DNA from: Rossellomorea aquimaris
GTDB lineage: Bacteria; Bacillota; Bacilli; Bacillales; Bacillaceae_B
Direction of reading: 5' to 3'
DNA: 64,000 nt
Assembly: GCF_001877785.1 (NCBI RefSeq)
Contig: NZ_MINN01000074.1
Location: 310,001 to 374,000, forward strand
The notes beneath the pieces are model-generated. The model was not told the DNA's origin, ran no database searches, and saw only the letters and a list, made by a program, of their open reading frames with translations. How positions within the stretch are numbered: the first letter of the stretch is position 1; each line of letters begins with the position of its first letter. This document shows positions 1 through 9,884 of this stretch, piece by piece. The translations under genes and the position numbers were made by a program.

Positions 1-1685
1 TTCTTTGTAAAGAGCGCACCAACCTTTTCATGTGCAGTCCCATCTACAGCATCGAAGACGATCATATCATTTTCAGATCCTTGAAAACCGTGAACTGTAG
101 CAGCATAAAGATTGGTTTTGTTTTTCGGGAAGAAGGGTTCAATCAGTTCTTGAATCAGTAGATTATACCATCTTGCCTGCGCGCGATAGGGGGTGACGAT
201 CCCTATTGAAATGTTGCGGTCATTCAGCGCCCTGATGACGAGAATCAAGGTGATAAAACTTGAAAAGATGTTCCATCTTGAGCCCCGGTCGGTAACTCCC
301 CATTCTGATCCTTCCTCTAAAGAAAATAAAATACTTCCTTCTCCGGAGAATGGTTCACTTCCGAGAATGCCGTCTCTCATCTGTGCGGCATCTGGATGAT
401 CGCCAACTCTGGAGTGATATATATGGCGGTTGGTAAATGCAGATATGCTCGGATGCATTCGCCTTTGTTCAGGAAGCAGCAGTAATTGAGGATGTCCGCT
501 CCCTTTTTCAACCGAATCCGCTACTTTTGACAGGTGAAAGATATCATCCTTTAACCACTTTTCAGCTAATGGATGAAAGCTTCCTGCAATGGGAGGCAGC
601 TGTTTGAAATCACCGCAAATGATGATATTTTTTGCCATCGTAGACGCAAATGCCACTTGAGGCACATAGGCCATACTTGCTTCATCCACAATGACGAGGT
701 CGAATTCCTCCTCATATATGAGTGGGTCGATGGCCGCTTTACTCAGGGTGGTACCAATCACCATTGCATCATTAAGAAGCGTCCCTTCCTTTCTTTTCAG
801 TTGTTCCTTCAGTTTTTGATAGTGTACTTCTAATTGGGATAATCGTTCTGAATCATAGCTTGAGAAGTTTAATGACAGCTTCTTTCTCAATCTCCTTCTA
901 TACGTTTCCACTTTCCCCTTTTCTTCGGCAAGCTTCGGGTCCTGCTTTTCCAACAGCTGTATCACATTCAGATCAGTTATGTCATCCTGATATGATTTCC
1001 TGTTGATGCCGTATCGGATGACTTCTCCAGATTTCCAGCGGTCGTGAGCGGACAGGAAATGATATATTTCTTCTATTAATACATCAACAGCTGCATTGCT
1101 GTGAGACAATAGTAAAATGCGCCTGCCCTCTGAATAATGGTAAGAGGCAACACGGGCGAGTGTGTAAGTTTTACCGGTTCCCGGCGGCCCCCACAGATAG
1201 GTTACCGGATTGTATTTGCTCCTTAAGTAGGCTTCATGCAGTGTGCTTTTAATTGAAGCTTTGTTATGTGAAGTACATTTGGGCGGGACCATTATATCCC
1301 TGATTCTCAGGGCTTTATTATGTCTTTCTTTTGCTTCTTCAAGCCTTTCAATCAGCTTTTCAAGCAGTTCTCCCTGATCGTGAAAGAGCTGCCCTGATGT
1401 AATGGGGTCTCCGATAAACTGTTCGAACTCAATTACACACTCCCTTTCTTCCGAACTGATCACTGTTCCGGACACTTTTTTTCCCCGGGTTTCACACGTA
1501 ACCGTCCCTCCTTCAGGAATGGACACGGGATACACAAGGGTAAACCAGTAGATGAAAGCTGCGTCACCCTTCCTGAGGCATTTTCCTTCTTCTATAAAGA
1601 CCCCGGAAGAATCACGTTTTCTTAAATGCGCTATTTCTATCTCAAGAGCGGTCCTCCACTCTTCTATCAAAGATGTAATTTTCAT
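1..1685 (-). CDS. DNA2/NAM7-like superfamily 1 helicase (AAA domain), 3' end outside window
   Basis: Reads leftward from an ATG at 1683-1685 and stays open to the window edge, so the C-terminus is missing. I translated it by hand. The N-terminal ~130 residues form a mixed fold without an obvious motif. They are followed by a Walker A motif GPPGTGKT near 1160-1185, a Walker B/DEAS motif near 690, GDFKQLPP (motif III), a PEQRRMHPS segment (motif IV) and HGFQGSEND (motif V-like) near 70-110. This motif order is that of Upf1/DNA2-type SF1B helicases. Such proteins unwind DNA or RNA with ATP; the exact substrate cannot be told from sequence. It is followed upstream by hemAT, transcribed the same way, but hemAT has its own terminator. 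Family call is firm; biological role unknown. Confidence 0.9.
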   Translation of the reverse strand, partial: MKITSLIEEWRTALEIEIAHLRKRDSSGVFIEEGKCLRKGDAAFIYWFTLVYPVSIPEGGTVTCETRGKKVSGTVISSEERECVIEFEQFIGDPITSGQLFHDQGELLEKLIERLEEAKERHNKALRIRDIMVPPKCTSHNKASIKSTLHEAYLRSKYNPVTYLWGPPGTGKTYTLARVASYHYSEGRRILLLSHSNAAVDVLIEEIYHFLSAHDRWKSGEVIRYGINRKSYQDDITDLNVIQLLEKQDPKLAEEKGKVETYRRRLRKKLSLNFSSYDSERLSQLEVHYQKLKEQLKRKEGTLLNDAMVIGTTLSKAAIDPLIYEEEFDLVIVDEASMAYVPQVAFASTMAKNIIICGDFKQLPPIAGSFHPLAEKWLKDDIFHLSKVADSVEKGSGHPQLLLLPEQRRMHPSISAFTNRHIYHSRVGDHPDAAQMRDGILGSEPFSGEGSILFSLEEGSEWGVTDRGSRWNIFSSFITLILVIRALNDRNISIGIVTPYRAQARWYNLLIQELIEPFFPKNKTNLYAATVHGFQGSENDMIVFDAVDGTAHEKVGALFTK

Positions 1686-1769
1686 TATACAACCACCTGC
1701 AGTTACAAAATCCACACAAAGTTTAATCATAACAATTCCCCTTGAACGTGTGAAGTTAAAATGCTGTAC

Positions 1770-1795
1770 AAAAAAAAGAAACCGGAGTTTCCTCC
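1770..1795 (-). terminator. Rho-independent terminator of hemAT
   Basis: On the minus strand a GAAAC-TCCG-GTTTC hairpin is followed by eight T residues, just past the hemAT stop codon. Confidence 0.7.
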
Positions 1796-1814
1796 AATTT
1801 CCTTTTGAGATAAG

Positions 1815-3107
1815 TTATAATTCCGTTGTCAAATTGCTCAGTTTGTCAGCAGACTGGGCCAATTGGGATATCGCCTGTGAGATTTCTTCGACAGCCCAGG
1901 AGATTTCTTTCATTTCTCCTTCAACCTTTTCGCTTTTAGTTTTACTTTGGTCGATCGAATCCACTATCCCTTCAAAAAACACATGGGCTTCATTAGTAGA
2001 AACCATACCGGTTTTTGCAAGACCTTCCACGGATGTAATATATCTTGAGATCTTGTCTACCTGCTCCTTTGTCCCCGATATCAGCCCTGAAACATTCGTT
2101 ACCGAACTTTTCGTCTGATCAGACAATTTACGCACCTCTTCTGCCACCACTGCAAAACCTTTTCCGTGTTCACCTGCTCGGGCAGCCTCTATACTGGCGT
2201 TAAGGGATAAAAGATTTGTTTGTTCAGCAATTGTCTGTACAATGGATACAATGTCAAAAATTTGATTGGATATTTGATGAAGCTGATGGATTTCCTTCAA
2301 CATTTCTCCCAAATCAGAAAGGATTTTTCTCATATGATCTCTCTGAAGGCCCATTTTCTCTTTACCTTCAATTGAAAATTCCCCGATTTGTTCGATTGCT
2401 GCCGTTCCTTCTGAACTTAACGTACTTACCTGATCCATGCGAGCAGTTATGGTTTCAAGGGAGGCCATTGATTCTTCAGAGATTGCTGCAAGTCCGTTTG
2501 TTGCCTCTTGTACACTAGCGGTGACATTTTCCTTAAGCAGGCGTGCATCTTCCCTCATTTGTTCGTTTTGGGATTCGTACGCCTCCAATACCAACTGCTG
2601 TTCAAGATTTAAGATCTTCGTTACTGACTTGATCACTTTATGGTAATCCTCGACATTTGAATAAGCGCGAAACAGTACTTGAAAAAGTGTCATCTGCAGG
2701 TTCTGGAAGGAAGCTATATACCACTTGGTGGGTAAACCGATATGGATATGCATCCTAGCAATTTTTCTTCTCTTGTCAATGAACGATTGATCAATTTTTC
2801 CATTCATCATCTCTGTGATATGAATTGCGAGTGTACCTTTTAATCGATTTATTGAACTGTATTTATTCACGATGGATGTAAGGGTCGGATTTTGTTCGAT
2901 GGGAAAGTAAAAACCGTCTACAACTTCCCTGATATTTTCCTCGACGACGTCATGGCAGGCTTTCAGGACAGTCAAGTCCTCCTCGGTCAGCTGAATCATT
3001 TCGAGCTGCTCTTCCATTTCCTTTGAAACAGTGATCGATACTTCACTTTTCCAAGCTGATTCTTTTAGTCTAGTTGCCTGAACACTCTTTCTCTTTTTTA
3101 ATAACAC
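1815..3107 (-). CDS. hemAT: Haem-based aerotaxis transducer HemAT (globin-coupled MCP)
   Basis: 430 aa, close to the 432 aa of Bacillus HemAT. Residues ~35-185 are a globin-coupled sensor; the H-x-x-IGLPTKW signature puts the proximal haem histidine at about H120. Residues ~190-430 are a cytoplasmic methyl-accepting signalling domain with the conserved hairpin tip containing [19 protein letters not shown]. There are no membrane segments, as expected for a soluble oxygen sensor that signals to CheA. The start is GTG, five bases after GAGGGG. No flagellar genes lie nearby, so it is a stand-alone chemoreceptor gene with its own terminator. Confidence 0.95.
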   Translation of the reverse strand: MLLKKRKSVQATRLKESAWKSEVSITVSKEMEEQLEMIQLTEEDLTVLKACHDVVEENIREVVDGFYFPIEQNPTLTSIVNKYSSINRLKGTLAIHITEMMNGKIDQSFIDKRRKIARMHIHIGLPTKWYIASFQNLQMTLFQVLFRAYSNVEDYHKVIKSVTKILNLEQQLVLEAYESQNEQMREDARLLKENVTASVQEATNGLAAISEESMASLETITARMDQVSTLSSEGTAAIEQIGEFSIEGKEKMGLQRDHMRKILSDLGEMLKEIHQLHQISNQIFDIVSIVQTIAEQTNLLSLNASIEAARAGEHGKGFAVVAEEVRKLSDQTKSSVTNVSGLISGTKEQVDKISRYITSVEGLAKTGMVSTNEAHVFFEGIVDSIDQSKTKSEKVEGEMKEISWAVEEISQAISQLAQSADKLSNLTTEL

Positions 3108-3172
3108 GTAAACCCCTCTTTTGTTTGTATAATATATCCTTTAAAGGAAAAAACTTATGTTTTTACTATATC

Positions 3173-3204
3173 AAAAAACACCCTTTCAGGCAGGGTGTTT
3201 TTTG
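3173..3204 (-). terminator. Terminator of the lytic transglycosylase gene
   Basis: AAAAAACACCC and GGGTGTTTTTT form a strong symmetric hairpin with T and A runs on either side. It lies after the 3' end of the transglycosylase gene and before the hemAT promoter region. Confidence 0.85.
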
Positions 3205-3246
3205 AAAAGTTTATGACCAAAAAGGGACTTTTGTATGATGTTGATG

Positions 3247-3873
3247 TCAGTTCCCCTCAGTTTCCTCGATATATTTTTCAGCGAAATACAAAACATCTTC
3301 CACATACTCATCACTGTGGTTGTAGGCAAAAACAGCTTGTTCTATTTCGCCGTCAGCCGCTCCGTTCCGAGCCAGATAATTTGCGGCACTGAATACTGCA
3401 TCTTCAATTTGAAACGGATCAGCAACACCGTCCCCATTGGCATCCACCCCATAACCTCCATATTTTTCAATGATGTCGGGATTGGTTTTCTGGTCTTCAG
3501 GGATATCCCCTTTTCCGAGATCGCGGCAAGAAGGGTGTGACCAGCCGACAAAAGTGCATGGCATGAACTGCATATGACCTTCGGCGCCCACAGGGGAAAT
3601 CAGGGAACTCATTGTGGAAAATTTAGTTTCAACCCTGTGGTGGGCAGCCAATAGGTTCCAAGGGACACCGTATTCCTTTTCAGCTGCCTTATAAATTGGA
3701 AGGTATTGAGACGGTACTTCTTCCTTTCCTAATAAGGACAGCTTATTAGAAGGTACTATATTATTGAGATAAAAATATAACAGCAAAATGAAGAAAGGAA
3801 TGAATAATATTTTGATGGGAGAGGCGTGTTTCTTTTTATAATCAGCTTTTTTCTTTTTACGTTTCTTCGCCAT
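3247..3873 (-). CDS. Membrane-anchored lytic transglycosylase (SLT-like domain)
   Basis: 208 aa from the ATG at 3871-3873, which lies five bases after AGGAGGGG; an in-frame GTG six bases earlier overlaps that site and is less likely. The N-terminus is very basic (KKRKKKKADYKKKH), followed by one hydrophobic segment at ~20-40, so it is probably a type II membrane protein with the domain outside. The catalytic region holds HHRVETKFS (probable catalytic Glu), then SPVGAEGHMQFMP, the usual GAxGxMQxMP signature of soluble lytic transglycosylases, and a DANGDGVADPF loop resembling a calcium-binding turn. It should cut peptidoglycan glycan strands. It stands alone between terminators. The exact Bacillus orthologue is not clear to me. 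Confidence 0.85.
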   Translation of the reverse strand: MAKKRKKKKADYKKKHASPIKILFIPFFILLLYFYLNNIVPSNKLSLLGKEEVPSQYLPIYKAAEKEYGVPWNLLAAHHRVETKFSTMSSLISPVGAEGHMQFMPCTFVGWSHPSCRDLGKGDIPEDQKTNPDIIEKYGGYGVDANGDGVADPFQIEDAVFSAANYLARNGAADGEIEQAVFAYNHSDEYVEDVLYFAEKYIEETEGN

Positions 3874-3965
3874 CGGCACCCCTCCTAACTATGTGATTCC
3901 ATTAAGTATTTTAATATGAGAATGTTTTTAATACAATCAAAGAGTGTACCCTTTTTCAATACAAA

Positions 3966-3992
3966 TAAAAAAATGACCCGATTGAGTCATTT
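3966..3992 (-). terminator. Terminator of the YjcZ-like gene
   Basis: Minus-strand hairpin AAATGAC ... GTCATTT runs directly into a T tract, about 30 bases past the stop of the 41-aa gene. Confidence 0.75.
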
Positions 3993-4023
3993 CTGAGCTC
4001 TTCGGATCATCCAATTTGATTAT

Positions 4024-4149
4024 TTAGTAACAAAACGCTGCTCCAACGATAATTAACAAGATGAATAGAACAACGATTAGTGCGAAGCCTCCCGCGTATC
4101 CTGCTCCGCCGTATCCGCATCCGTATCCAGGGTATCCGTATCCATACAT
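4024..4149 (-). CDS. YjcZ-family small Gly/Tyr-rich membrane protein
   Basis: 41 aa. It starts [20 protein letters not shown] and ends in one hydrophobic helix ([18 protein letters not shown]) followed by CY. The ATG at 4147-4149 is preceded by GGAGGTGA at good spacing, and a terminator follows. This is the arrangement of the YjcZ-type sporulation-associated small proteins common in Bacillus: Tyr/Gly-rich head and C-terminal membrane anchor. Function in the family is poorly known; some members are expressed in the spore or forespore. I saw no clear sporulation sigma-factor promoter. Confidence 0.85.
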   Translation of the reverse strand: MYGYGYPGYGCGYGGAGYAGGFALIVVLFILLIIVGAAFCY

Positions 4150-4313
4150 AATCAGTCACCTCCAGTTATCTAACTACGATATTACTGTATGTATAGGACA
4201 AATTGTAGGTTAATCATTACTGTTGAGATTTGAAATGTTTTTAATTCTAAATCGCGGTATGATAAGCTTCCTCTCTTCAATCAGGCGGAAAAATTGATTA
4301 AAATGTCCAGAAA

Positions 4314-4349
4314 TAAAAAAACGCCCAGACCGGGTCTGGACGCTTTTCT
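4314..4349 (-). terminator. Terminator of the BCCT transporter gene
   Basis: Minus-strand AGCGTCCAGACC-CGGTCTGGGCGTTTTTTT, a strong GC stem with a T run, lies just past the stop codon. Confidence 0.9.
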
Positions 4350-4352
4350 AGC

Positions 4353-5882
4353 TTATATTTTTTCATGGGCTTCTGTTTTCTTCCTTGGTTTAGGTTTAAT
4401 GTAAAGGCCAAGTTCCTTTTTTTCATGATTCAATGACTTGTACAGCGATACCATCATCAGTGCCATAATGACTGAGAACGGCAGGGCCGCTACAATAAGG
4501 GCATTTTGCAGGGCCTGCAATCCACCGCTGTATAATAGGATCAATGCCACTACAGATTGGGCAATCCCCCAAGTTAACTTTACATAGTTCGGCGGTGTCA
4601 ATGAACCATATGTCGTCTGCATGCCAAGTACGAATGTTGCTGAATCGGCAGATGTAATAAAGAATGTACCGATCAGTGTAATGGCTACAACCGACAAGAT
4701 GGTAGACCATTCAAAGCTGTTAAAGACAGCGAAGAGGACTTCTTCTGTAGCGAATTGAGTCAAATCTGTTCCAGCTCGCTGTACTTCGATCGCAGAAGTA
4801 CCGAAAGCAGCGAACCAAAGGAAGCTGACCAGTGCCGGCAGAAGCAATACCCCGATAAGGAATTCACGGATGGTCCTTCCTCTTGAAACACGGGCGATAA
4901 AGATACCGACGAACGGTGACCAGGAAATCCACCATGCCCAGTAGAAGATCGTCCATCCGTTTATCCACGAACGATGCTCTGGATTCAATGGAGCAATCCT
5001 GAAACTCATGGCAGCGATATTCTGAATATATGCCCCGATGGTGTCAGTGAACATATTCAGTATTAATAATGTTGGGCCGATGAAAAAGACAAGGATGAAT
5101 AATCCGACAGCCAATACCATATTCGTATTGGATAAATATTTGATCCCCTTACTCAGTCCGGACCACGCAGAGATCATGAACAATACAGTGACGATCGCAA
5201 TGATGATGGACTGCACGGTGAAATTATTCGGTATGTCGAATAAGTATGACAGCCCTCCATTTATCTGTGCTGCACCGAATCCGAGTGTAGTGGCAACACC
5301 GACAACTGTTGCGAATACTGCAAGTACATCGATAATCGTGCCCAGGATGCCATCCACCTTGTTACCGAAGATTGGTCTCAAGGTAGCCGAAATCAACCCG
5401 GGCTCATCTTTGCGGAACTTATAATATGCCAGAGCCAATGCAACAATCGCATAAATTCCCCAGGCATGGATGCCCCAGTGGAAAAACGTATAGCGGAGCG
5501 CTTCTTTGTTTGCCTGATTAGTCCCTCCTTCAGCCAGCGGCGGCGTCATGAAATGGGAAAGCGGCTCTGCAGCCCCCCAGAATACAAGTCCGATTCCCAT
5601 ACCTGCACTGAATAACATGGCAAACCATGTGCCTTTTGTGTATTCAGGCTTTTCATCTGGTTTCCCCAGACGTATCGTTCCCATTGGGCTGAAAATCAGG
5701 AATATGCAGAATATTACAATGACAGTTACTAATATTAGATAATACCATCCAAATGTAGAGGTAATGAATTCCTGCATATTTGCTGTTACGTCCTCAAAGG
5801 ACTTCGGAGCGATCACTCCATATGCTACAGCTGCAGCAACTAGTACAACTGTGATCCAAAAAACATTTGATATTCTTTTCAT
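4353..5882 (-). CDS. opuD: BCCT-family glycine betaine transporter (OpuD-like)
   Basis: 509 aa, against 512 for B. subtilis OpuD. About 12 membrane segments are visible. The BCCT signature tryptophan region appears as [20 protein letters not shown], followed by [23 protein letters not shown] occurs near residue 95. This family imports betaine, choline or carnitine by sodium or proton symport. In Bacillus, OpuD is a sodium-coupled betaine carrier used in osmoprotection. The ATG follows AAAGGAGA. It is monocistronic, with its own terminator. Substrate is inferred by similarity; proline betaine or other quaternary amines remain possible. Confidence 0.88.
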   Translation of the reverse strand: MKRISNVFWITVVLVAAAVAYGVIAPKSFEDVTANMQEFITSTFGWYYLILVTVIVIFCIFLIFSPMGTIRLGKPDEKPEYTKGTWFAMLFSAGMGIGLVFWGAAEPLSHFMTPPLAEGGTNQANKEALRYTFFHWGIHAWGIYAIVALALAYYKFRKDEPGLISATLRPIFGNKVDGILGTIIDVLAVFATVVGVATTLGFGAAQINGGLSYLFDIPNNFTVQSIIIAIVTVLFMISAWSGLSKGIKYLSNTNMVLAVGLFILVFFIGPTLLILNMFTDTIGAYIQNIAAMSFRIAPLNPEHRSWINGWTIFYWAWWISWSPFVGIFIARVSRGRTIREFLIGVLLLPALVSFLWFAAFGTSAIEVQRAGTDLTQFATEEVLFAVFNSFEWSTILSVVAITLIGTFFITSADSATFVLGMQTTYGSLTPPNYVKLTWGIAQSVVALILLYSGGLQALQNALIVAALPFSVIMALMMVSLYKSLNHEKKELGLYIKPKPRKKTEAHEKI

Positions 5883-6126
5883 AGAAATCTCCTTTCTTTA
5901 ATTGTTTTTAAGTATTCTTAAAAATGTGTGCGGAAAGTAAAAACAGAAATAGGCCCATTTCCTTATTCCCTTTTTTCCGCTTTCGAAACCAACAGTTGTT
6001 ACCCTATCAAAAATAAACTTAAGAATGCAAGCAAAAACCTTTGATTTTCCTATTATTTGCGAATAGAACGTTTTCATTCTTGTAATTTTCACTACTGTGA
6101 ATCAAATATGGGCTGGATCATTAAAA

Positions 6127-6153
6127 AGAGACGCCCTTGAAAGGACGCCTTCC
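6127..6153 (-). terminator. Terminator of the LysM/3D gene
   Basis: Minus strand GGCGTCCTT and AAGGGCGTC form a stem (two G-T pairs), followed by TCTTTTT, five bases past the stop. Confidence 0.7.
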
Positions 6154-6157
6154 TGCA

Positions 6158-6751
6158 TTATTCTTTAATAACTTTTACTTTTACGTCCCGCACTCCATAT
6201 TCCAGTGCGTCTTCTTCATGCTGCATATAAATATCAATGCGGTTCCCTTTAATCGCTCCGCCCGTGTCCTCTGCACGAGCATATCCATATCCTTCAATAT
6301 ATACCTTTGAACCTAAAGGAATAATATCGGGATCGACAGCAATGACTCTGGCGTCAGGGTTCGCAATCAGGTCAACACCCGTTTTGGTGATTCCGATACA
6401 GCCTTCACAGTGAGCAGTATAGGCTGTCGCGGTAACATCGACCTCTTTAACGACATCTGATGTATTTTCATTCTTACTGTTCTTTTCTTCAGATACAGCT
6501 TTTACAGCTTCACTCTTAGCTTCCTCTTCGTTCACAGTAATCCCTTTTTCAAGCAACTCCTGGCGGGTATCTGCTTCTTCAATGGAAAAATGATAACGAT
6601 TCGCAATTTCCCACAGGATATCGCCTTTTTCTATATTATGATACTCATTAAGTGCTTTCTCAGTGTTATCGTCTTCTTCTGCTGATGCAGATGGCAGTCC
6701 GATTGAAAGAATGAACGCGAAGGAAAGAATGGAAAATATACCTTTTATCAT
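6158..6751 (-). CDS. Secreted LysM-like/3D-domain cell-wall protein (short paralogue)
   Basis: 197 aa with an N-terminal signal peptide ending near ASA at ~24. One degenerate LysM module (EKGDILWEIANRYHFSIEEA) sits at ~40-75, then an acidic linker. The C-terminal 3D domain (~105-197) has VDVTATAYTAHC, VIAVDPDIIPLGS and EDTGGAIKGNRIDIYM, carrying the three catalytic-type aspartates. 3D domains are fold relatives of MltA/RpfB-type muralytic enzymes, so a wall-hydrolase role is likely. The next gene upstream encodes a longer paralogue; each has its own terminator, so they are adjacent copies and not an operon. Spaced TTGTTA and TATATAAC elements upstream could be its promoter. Confidence 0.85.
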   Translation of the reverse strand: MIKGIFSILSFAFILSIGLPSASAEEDDNTEKALNEYHNIEKGDILWEIANRYHFSIEEADTRQELLEKGITVNEEEAKSEAVKAVSEEKNSKNENTSDVVKEVDVTATAYTAHCEGCIGITKTGVDLIANPDARVIAVDPDIIPLGSKVYIEGYGYARAEDTGGAIKGNRIDIYMQHEEDALEYGVRDVKVKVIKE

Positions 6752-6964
6752 ATTGTAAAATTCCTCTTTTTGTGGTTATGGATTAAAACCAACAAAAGAA
6801 ATGGTAACATAGACATACATCAGTTATATAACAATTTATTTATAATAAGATAACAATTAGATAACACGGCTGTAATAGTCGGCAATATTGAGACTTTTCT
6901 AATCACGGCCATTCAAGAGATGCCTTCTTTTGGATATCCAGGGACTGTTAAAGAATTAGCACAT

Positions 6965-6999
6965 GAAAAAACCCCATCGGGAACATGTCCCAATGGGGC
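6965..6999 (-). terminator. Terminator of the yocH-like gene
   Basis: Minus-strand stem CCCCAT(T)GGGA ... TCCCGATGGGG followed by TTTTTT, a very strong intrinsic terminator. Confidence 0.92.
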
Positions 7000-7011
7000 A
7001 ATCTATATAAA

Positions 7012-7806
7012 TTATTTTGTTTCAAGTACTTTAACATTAACTGTTTTTCTTCCCCAGTCTACCGCTTGATCTTGAGATGGGATGAATACATCGATTCGGT
7101 TGCCTTTAATTGCTCCTCCTGTATCTTCAGCAGTCGCATAACCATAACCCTCGACATAAACTTTTGATCCAAGTGGAATTACGTCAGGATCAACCGCGAT
7201 GACTTTTGCATCAGGGTTCTCTTTCAGGTTCACACCCGTAGCAGTGATGCCGGAGCATCCTTCGCAATCCGCAGTATACGCAGTAGCTTCCACAGAGAGT
7301 TCATTTGCGACAGCTTCCTGTTCTTGTTGAGGCTCAGCTGAAGCTTCTTCAACTTCTGGAGCTACTTCTGGTTTTTCTTCCGGTTGAGGAGCAGGTGCAG
7401 CCTCTTCTTGCTCAGAAGTATTTGCAGGAGTTGAAGGTGCTTTATCATCCAGATTGATTAACAATTCCTGACCTGGAACGATAAGGTCACTTTCCAAGGC
7501 ATTCCAACCTTGAAGATTGTCCACTGAGATACCGTAATTAGATGCAATGGCCCACAGCGTGTCACCTTTTTTTACTGTATAATATTCTTTAGATGATACT
7601 TTAAGTTCCTGGTCGGGAAAAATAACATCCGAACCTAAATTGTTCCAAGTTTTCAGTTGATCAACAGATGTGCCATATTCCTTCGCCAATCCCCACAGCG
7701 TATCACCCTTTTTGACTTCAATCTCTTGTGCTGAAGCGCTCGCACCACCTGAAACTGCAAGTGTAGTGAAAGCAGCTACAGAAATAATCGATTTTTTTAG
7801 TTTCAT
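7012..7806 (-). CDS. yocH: YocH-like secreted peptidoglycan hydrolase: two LysM repeats and a 3D domain
   Basis: 264 aa from the ATG at 7804-7806, preceded by AAGGAGG. An upstream in-frame start would add 21 residues that spoil the signal peptide. The signal peptide (MKLKKSIISVAAFTTLAVSG...ASA) is followed by two LysM modules, each with KKGDTLW and a final QEL. Next come a Pro/Glu/Ala-rich linker and a C-terminal 3D domain with VIAVDPDVIPLGSKVYVEG and DTGGAIKGNRIDVF. Domain order and size match Bacillus YocH, a wall hydrolase of the WalRK regulon in B. subtilis. I could not find a convincing pair of WalR half-sites; only one TGTAAT lies upstream. Its neighbour at 6158-6751 is a shorter copy. 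Confidence 0.88.
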   Translation of the reverse strand: MKLKKSIISVAAFTTLAVSGGASASAQEIEVKKGDTLWGLAKEYGTSVDQLKTWNNLGSDVIFPDQELKVSSKEYYTVKKGDTLWAIASNYGISVDNLQGWNALESDLIVPGQELLINLDDKAPSTPANTSEQEEAAPAPQPEEKPEVAPEVEEASAEPQQEQEAVANELSVEATAYTADCEGCSGITATGVNLKENPDAKVIAVDPDVIPLGSKVYVEGYGYATAEDTGGAIKGNRIDVFIPSQDQAVDWGRKTVNVKVLETK

Positions 7807-8068
7807 AGAAAAATTCCTCCTTATGTAGCTAGCACTATTTATTTTTGCTAACAGGGAAAATACTAACATAGTAAAATCTCAATACAATAACAAGGAAATT
7901 ATAAAGATGCGTCAGAAATATTTCACCCCTGTAATATTAAGCGTTTTCCTGTATAAATTATCTTATAGAGGAATAAAAAACCATTATAAGTAGATAATAA
8001 AGGTTTATGTGGATTATTATGGATAATAATCAGCTTACCGAAATTTATAAACAACAATAAGAAAACAC
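7807..8068. other. Intergenic region upstream of yocH and the zinc-ribbon gene
   Basis: Divergent promoter region, very AT-rich, with no coding signal. On the minus strand TTGTTA/TTGTAT and TATGTT/TAGTAT elements about 60-75 bases before the yocH start are possible promoter boxes, but more than one pairing is plausible. Confidence 0.5.
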
Positions 8069-8097
8069 TTAACAAGATATTTTTTTCACTTTATACT
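8069..8097 (+). promoter_or_regulatory. Sigma-A-type promoter of the zinc-ribbon gene
   Basis: TTAACA and TATACT with a 17-base spacer, about 38 bases before the GTG start codon of the 51-aa gene. Confidence 0.65.
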
Positions 8098-8134
8098 GGT
8101 TGAGAAATATGAAATGCATGGGAGGTAAAAACCT

Positions 8135-8290
8135 GTGGAAAATCAAGAAGATAATATCGTACTCTATAGAGATGAACCGGACGAACATGCGGGACGTTGT
8201 GAATGCGGCAATAACGTATTTAAATCAACCGTGCTTGACGGTAAATTTTATCGGAAATGCCAGGAATGCGGCAAAACGAAAATCGTGTAA
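8135..8290 (+). CDS. 51-aa zinc-ribbon-like small protein, function unknown
   Basis: Starts at GTG (8135), seven bases after GGGAGGT, with a good promoter 38 bases upstream. The product is acidic at its N-terminus (ENQEDNIVLYRDEPDEHAG). It then carries CECG and CQECG, a CxC...CxxC arrangement about 25 residues apart that suggests one bound zinc. The gene is too short for most gene finders. It is the only plus-strand gene between the LysM-3D pair and map, and converges on map. I do not recognise a named family. Confidence 0.75.
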   Translation: MENQEDNIVLYRDEPDEHAGRCECGNNVFKSTVLDGKFYRKCQECGKTKIV

Positions 8291-8293
8291 CTT

Positions 8294-8328
8294 AAAAAAG
8301 GGAAGTGCCTGTGTTTCAGGCACTTCCC
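8294..8328 (-). terminator. Terminator between map and the zinc-ribbon gene (convergent)
   Basis: Perfect 12-bp stem GGGAAGTGCCTG/CAGGCACTTCCC. The T run is on the minus-strand side, so it mainly ends map transcripts; it may also stop the plus-strand gene. Confidence 0.88.
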
Positions 8329-8336
8329 TCCCTTAT

Positions 8337-9104
<768 letters not shown>

Positions 9105-9197
9105 TCATCTTCCCTTACTATACCTAATACAGCCATTTTTTAAAAGGAAAAGCTCTATAAAACCTCGGTCTATTACTGGTGAAATATGATCGCTTCA

Positions 9198-9884
9198 CTA
9201 AACAAACAAAAACAAAATCGGCATGAGAACAGACATGATAACAGCAGTTAACGCCATTGCCGCTCCGCTTACAGCACCTTCAAGTTCACTTTCTTTTAGT
9301 GCTTGTGCCGTGCCTATGCCATGTGAAATGACCCCGAAAGACAGCCCCTTTGCGATCGGGTGAGTGATCTTTAATCGTTTATTGAGAAAAGGCAGAAACA
9401 TGGCCCCAAGGATTCCCGTCACAATCACTGCAGCGGGTATCACTTCAACCTTTGCATTTATCAGTCTTCCTATATCCACAGCTACCGGTGTAGTGATCGT
9501 TTTCACTAGTAAAGAACGGTTGAACTCTGCAGGTATGTCCATAAATGAGGCGAGTAGATATGTTAGAATCATGGAAACTCCGCTTCCTGCCATGATGCCT
9601 GATAAGATAGGCTGCCAGTGACGCAGAATAAGTTTACGGTGCTGATACAATGGATATGCAAGCGCGACTGTGGCAGGACCGAGCAGGTAAGTAATGATTT
9701 CGGTTCCTTCTTTGTAAGCCTTGTATGGTATATCGAAAAGAATCAATGTAAAAATAAGTCCCGATGAACTCAAGAATATGGGGATGGTGACCGGGCTGGT
9801 CCAAAGACGGTGCACTTTTATTGAGAGGTTAAAGTACAAGACCGTTAATCCTATTGCCCCGATACCTTCAATGAGTGCTGTCAT
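9198..9884 (-). CDS. LrgB/CidB-family membrane protein
   Basis: 228 aa with about six membrane helices and the family hallmarks: LLGPATVALAYPLYQ, SVALVK-like SLLVKTITTPVAVDIG and FGVISHGIGTAQAL. LrgB/CidB proteins act with small LrgA/CidA partners; they were described as holin/antiholin-like and later linked to pyruvate or 3-hydroxypropionate transport in Bacillus and overflow metabolism in staphylococci. Its start overlaps the end of the LrgA-like gene by 17 bases, showing translational coupling. No LytST or LysR regulator gene is adjacent, so I cannot assign it to the lrg or cid branch. Confidence 0.9.
   Translation of the reverse strand: MTALIEGIGAIGLTVLYFNLSIKVHRLWTSPVTIPIFLSSSGLIFTLILFDIPYKAYKEGTEIITYLLGPATVALAYPLYQHRKLILRHWQPILSGIMAGSGVSMILTYLLASFMDIPAEFNRSLLVKTITTPVAVDIGRLINAKVEVIPAAVIVTGILGAMFLPFLNKRLKITHPIAKGLSFGVISHGIGTAQALKESELEGAVSGAAMALTAVIMSVLMPILFLFV

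Noticed and set aside
573..833. 86-aa plus-strand frame in the helicase gene
   Set aside because: Opposite strand to the helicase Walker B region; no independent evidence.
1552..2118. 188-aa plus-strand open frame antisense to the helicase start and hemAT
   Set aside because: Overlaps two well-supported minus-strand genes, has no ribosome site and no recognisable family; it is a shadow frame.
5038..5424. 128-aa plus-strand frame inside the BCCT transporter gene
   Set aside because: Antisense to a conserved membrane protein; composition reflects complementary codons.
5898..6092. 64-aa minus-strand frame upstream of the BCCT gene
   Set aside because: No ribosome site or family signal, and it ends just before the promoter region; treated as intergenic.
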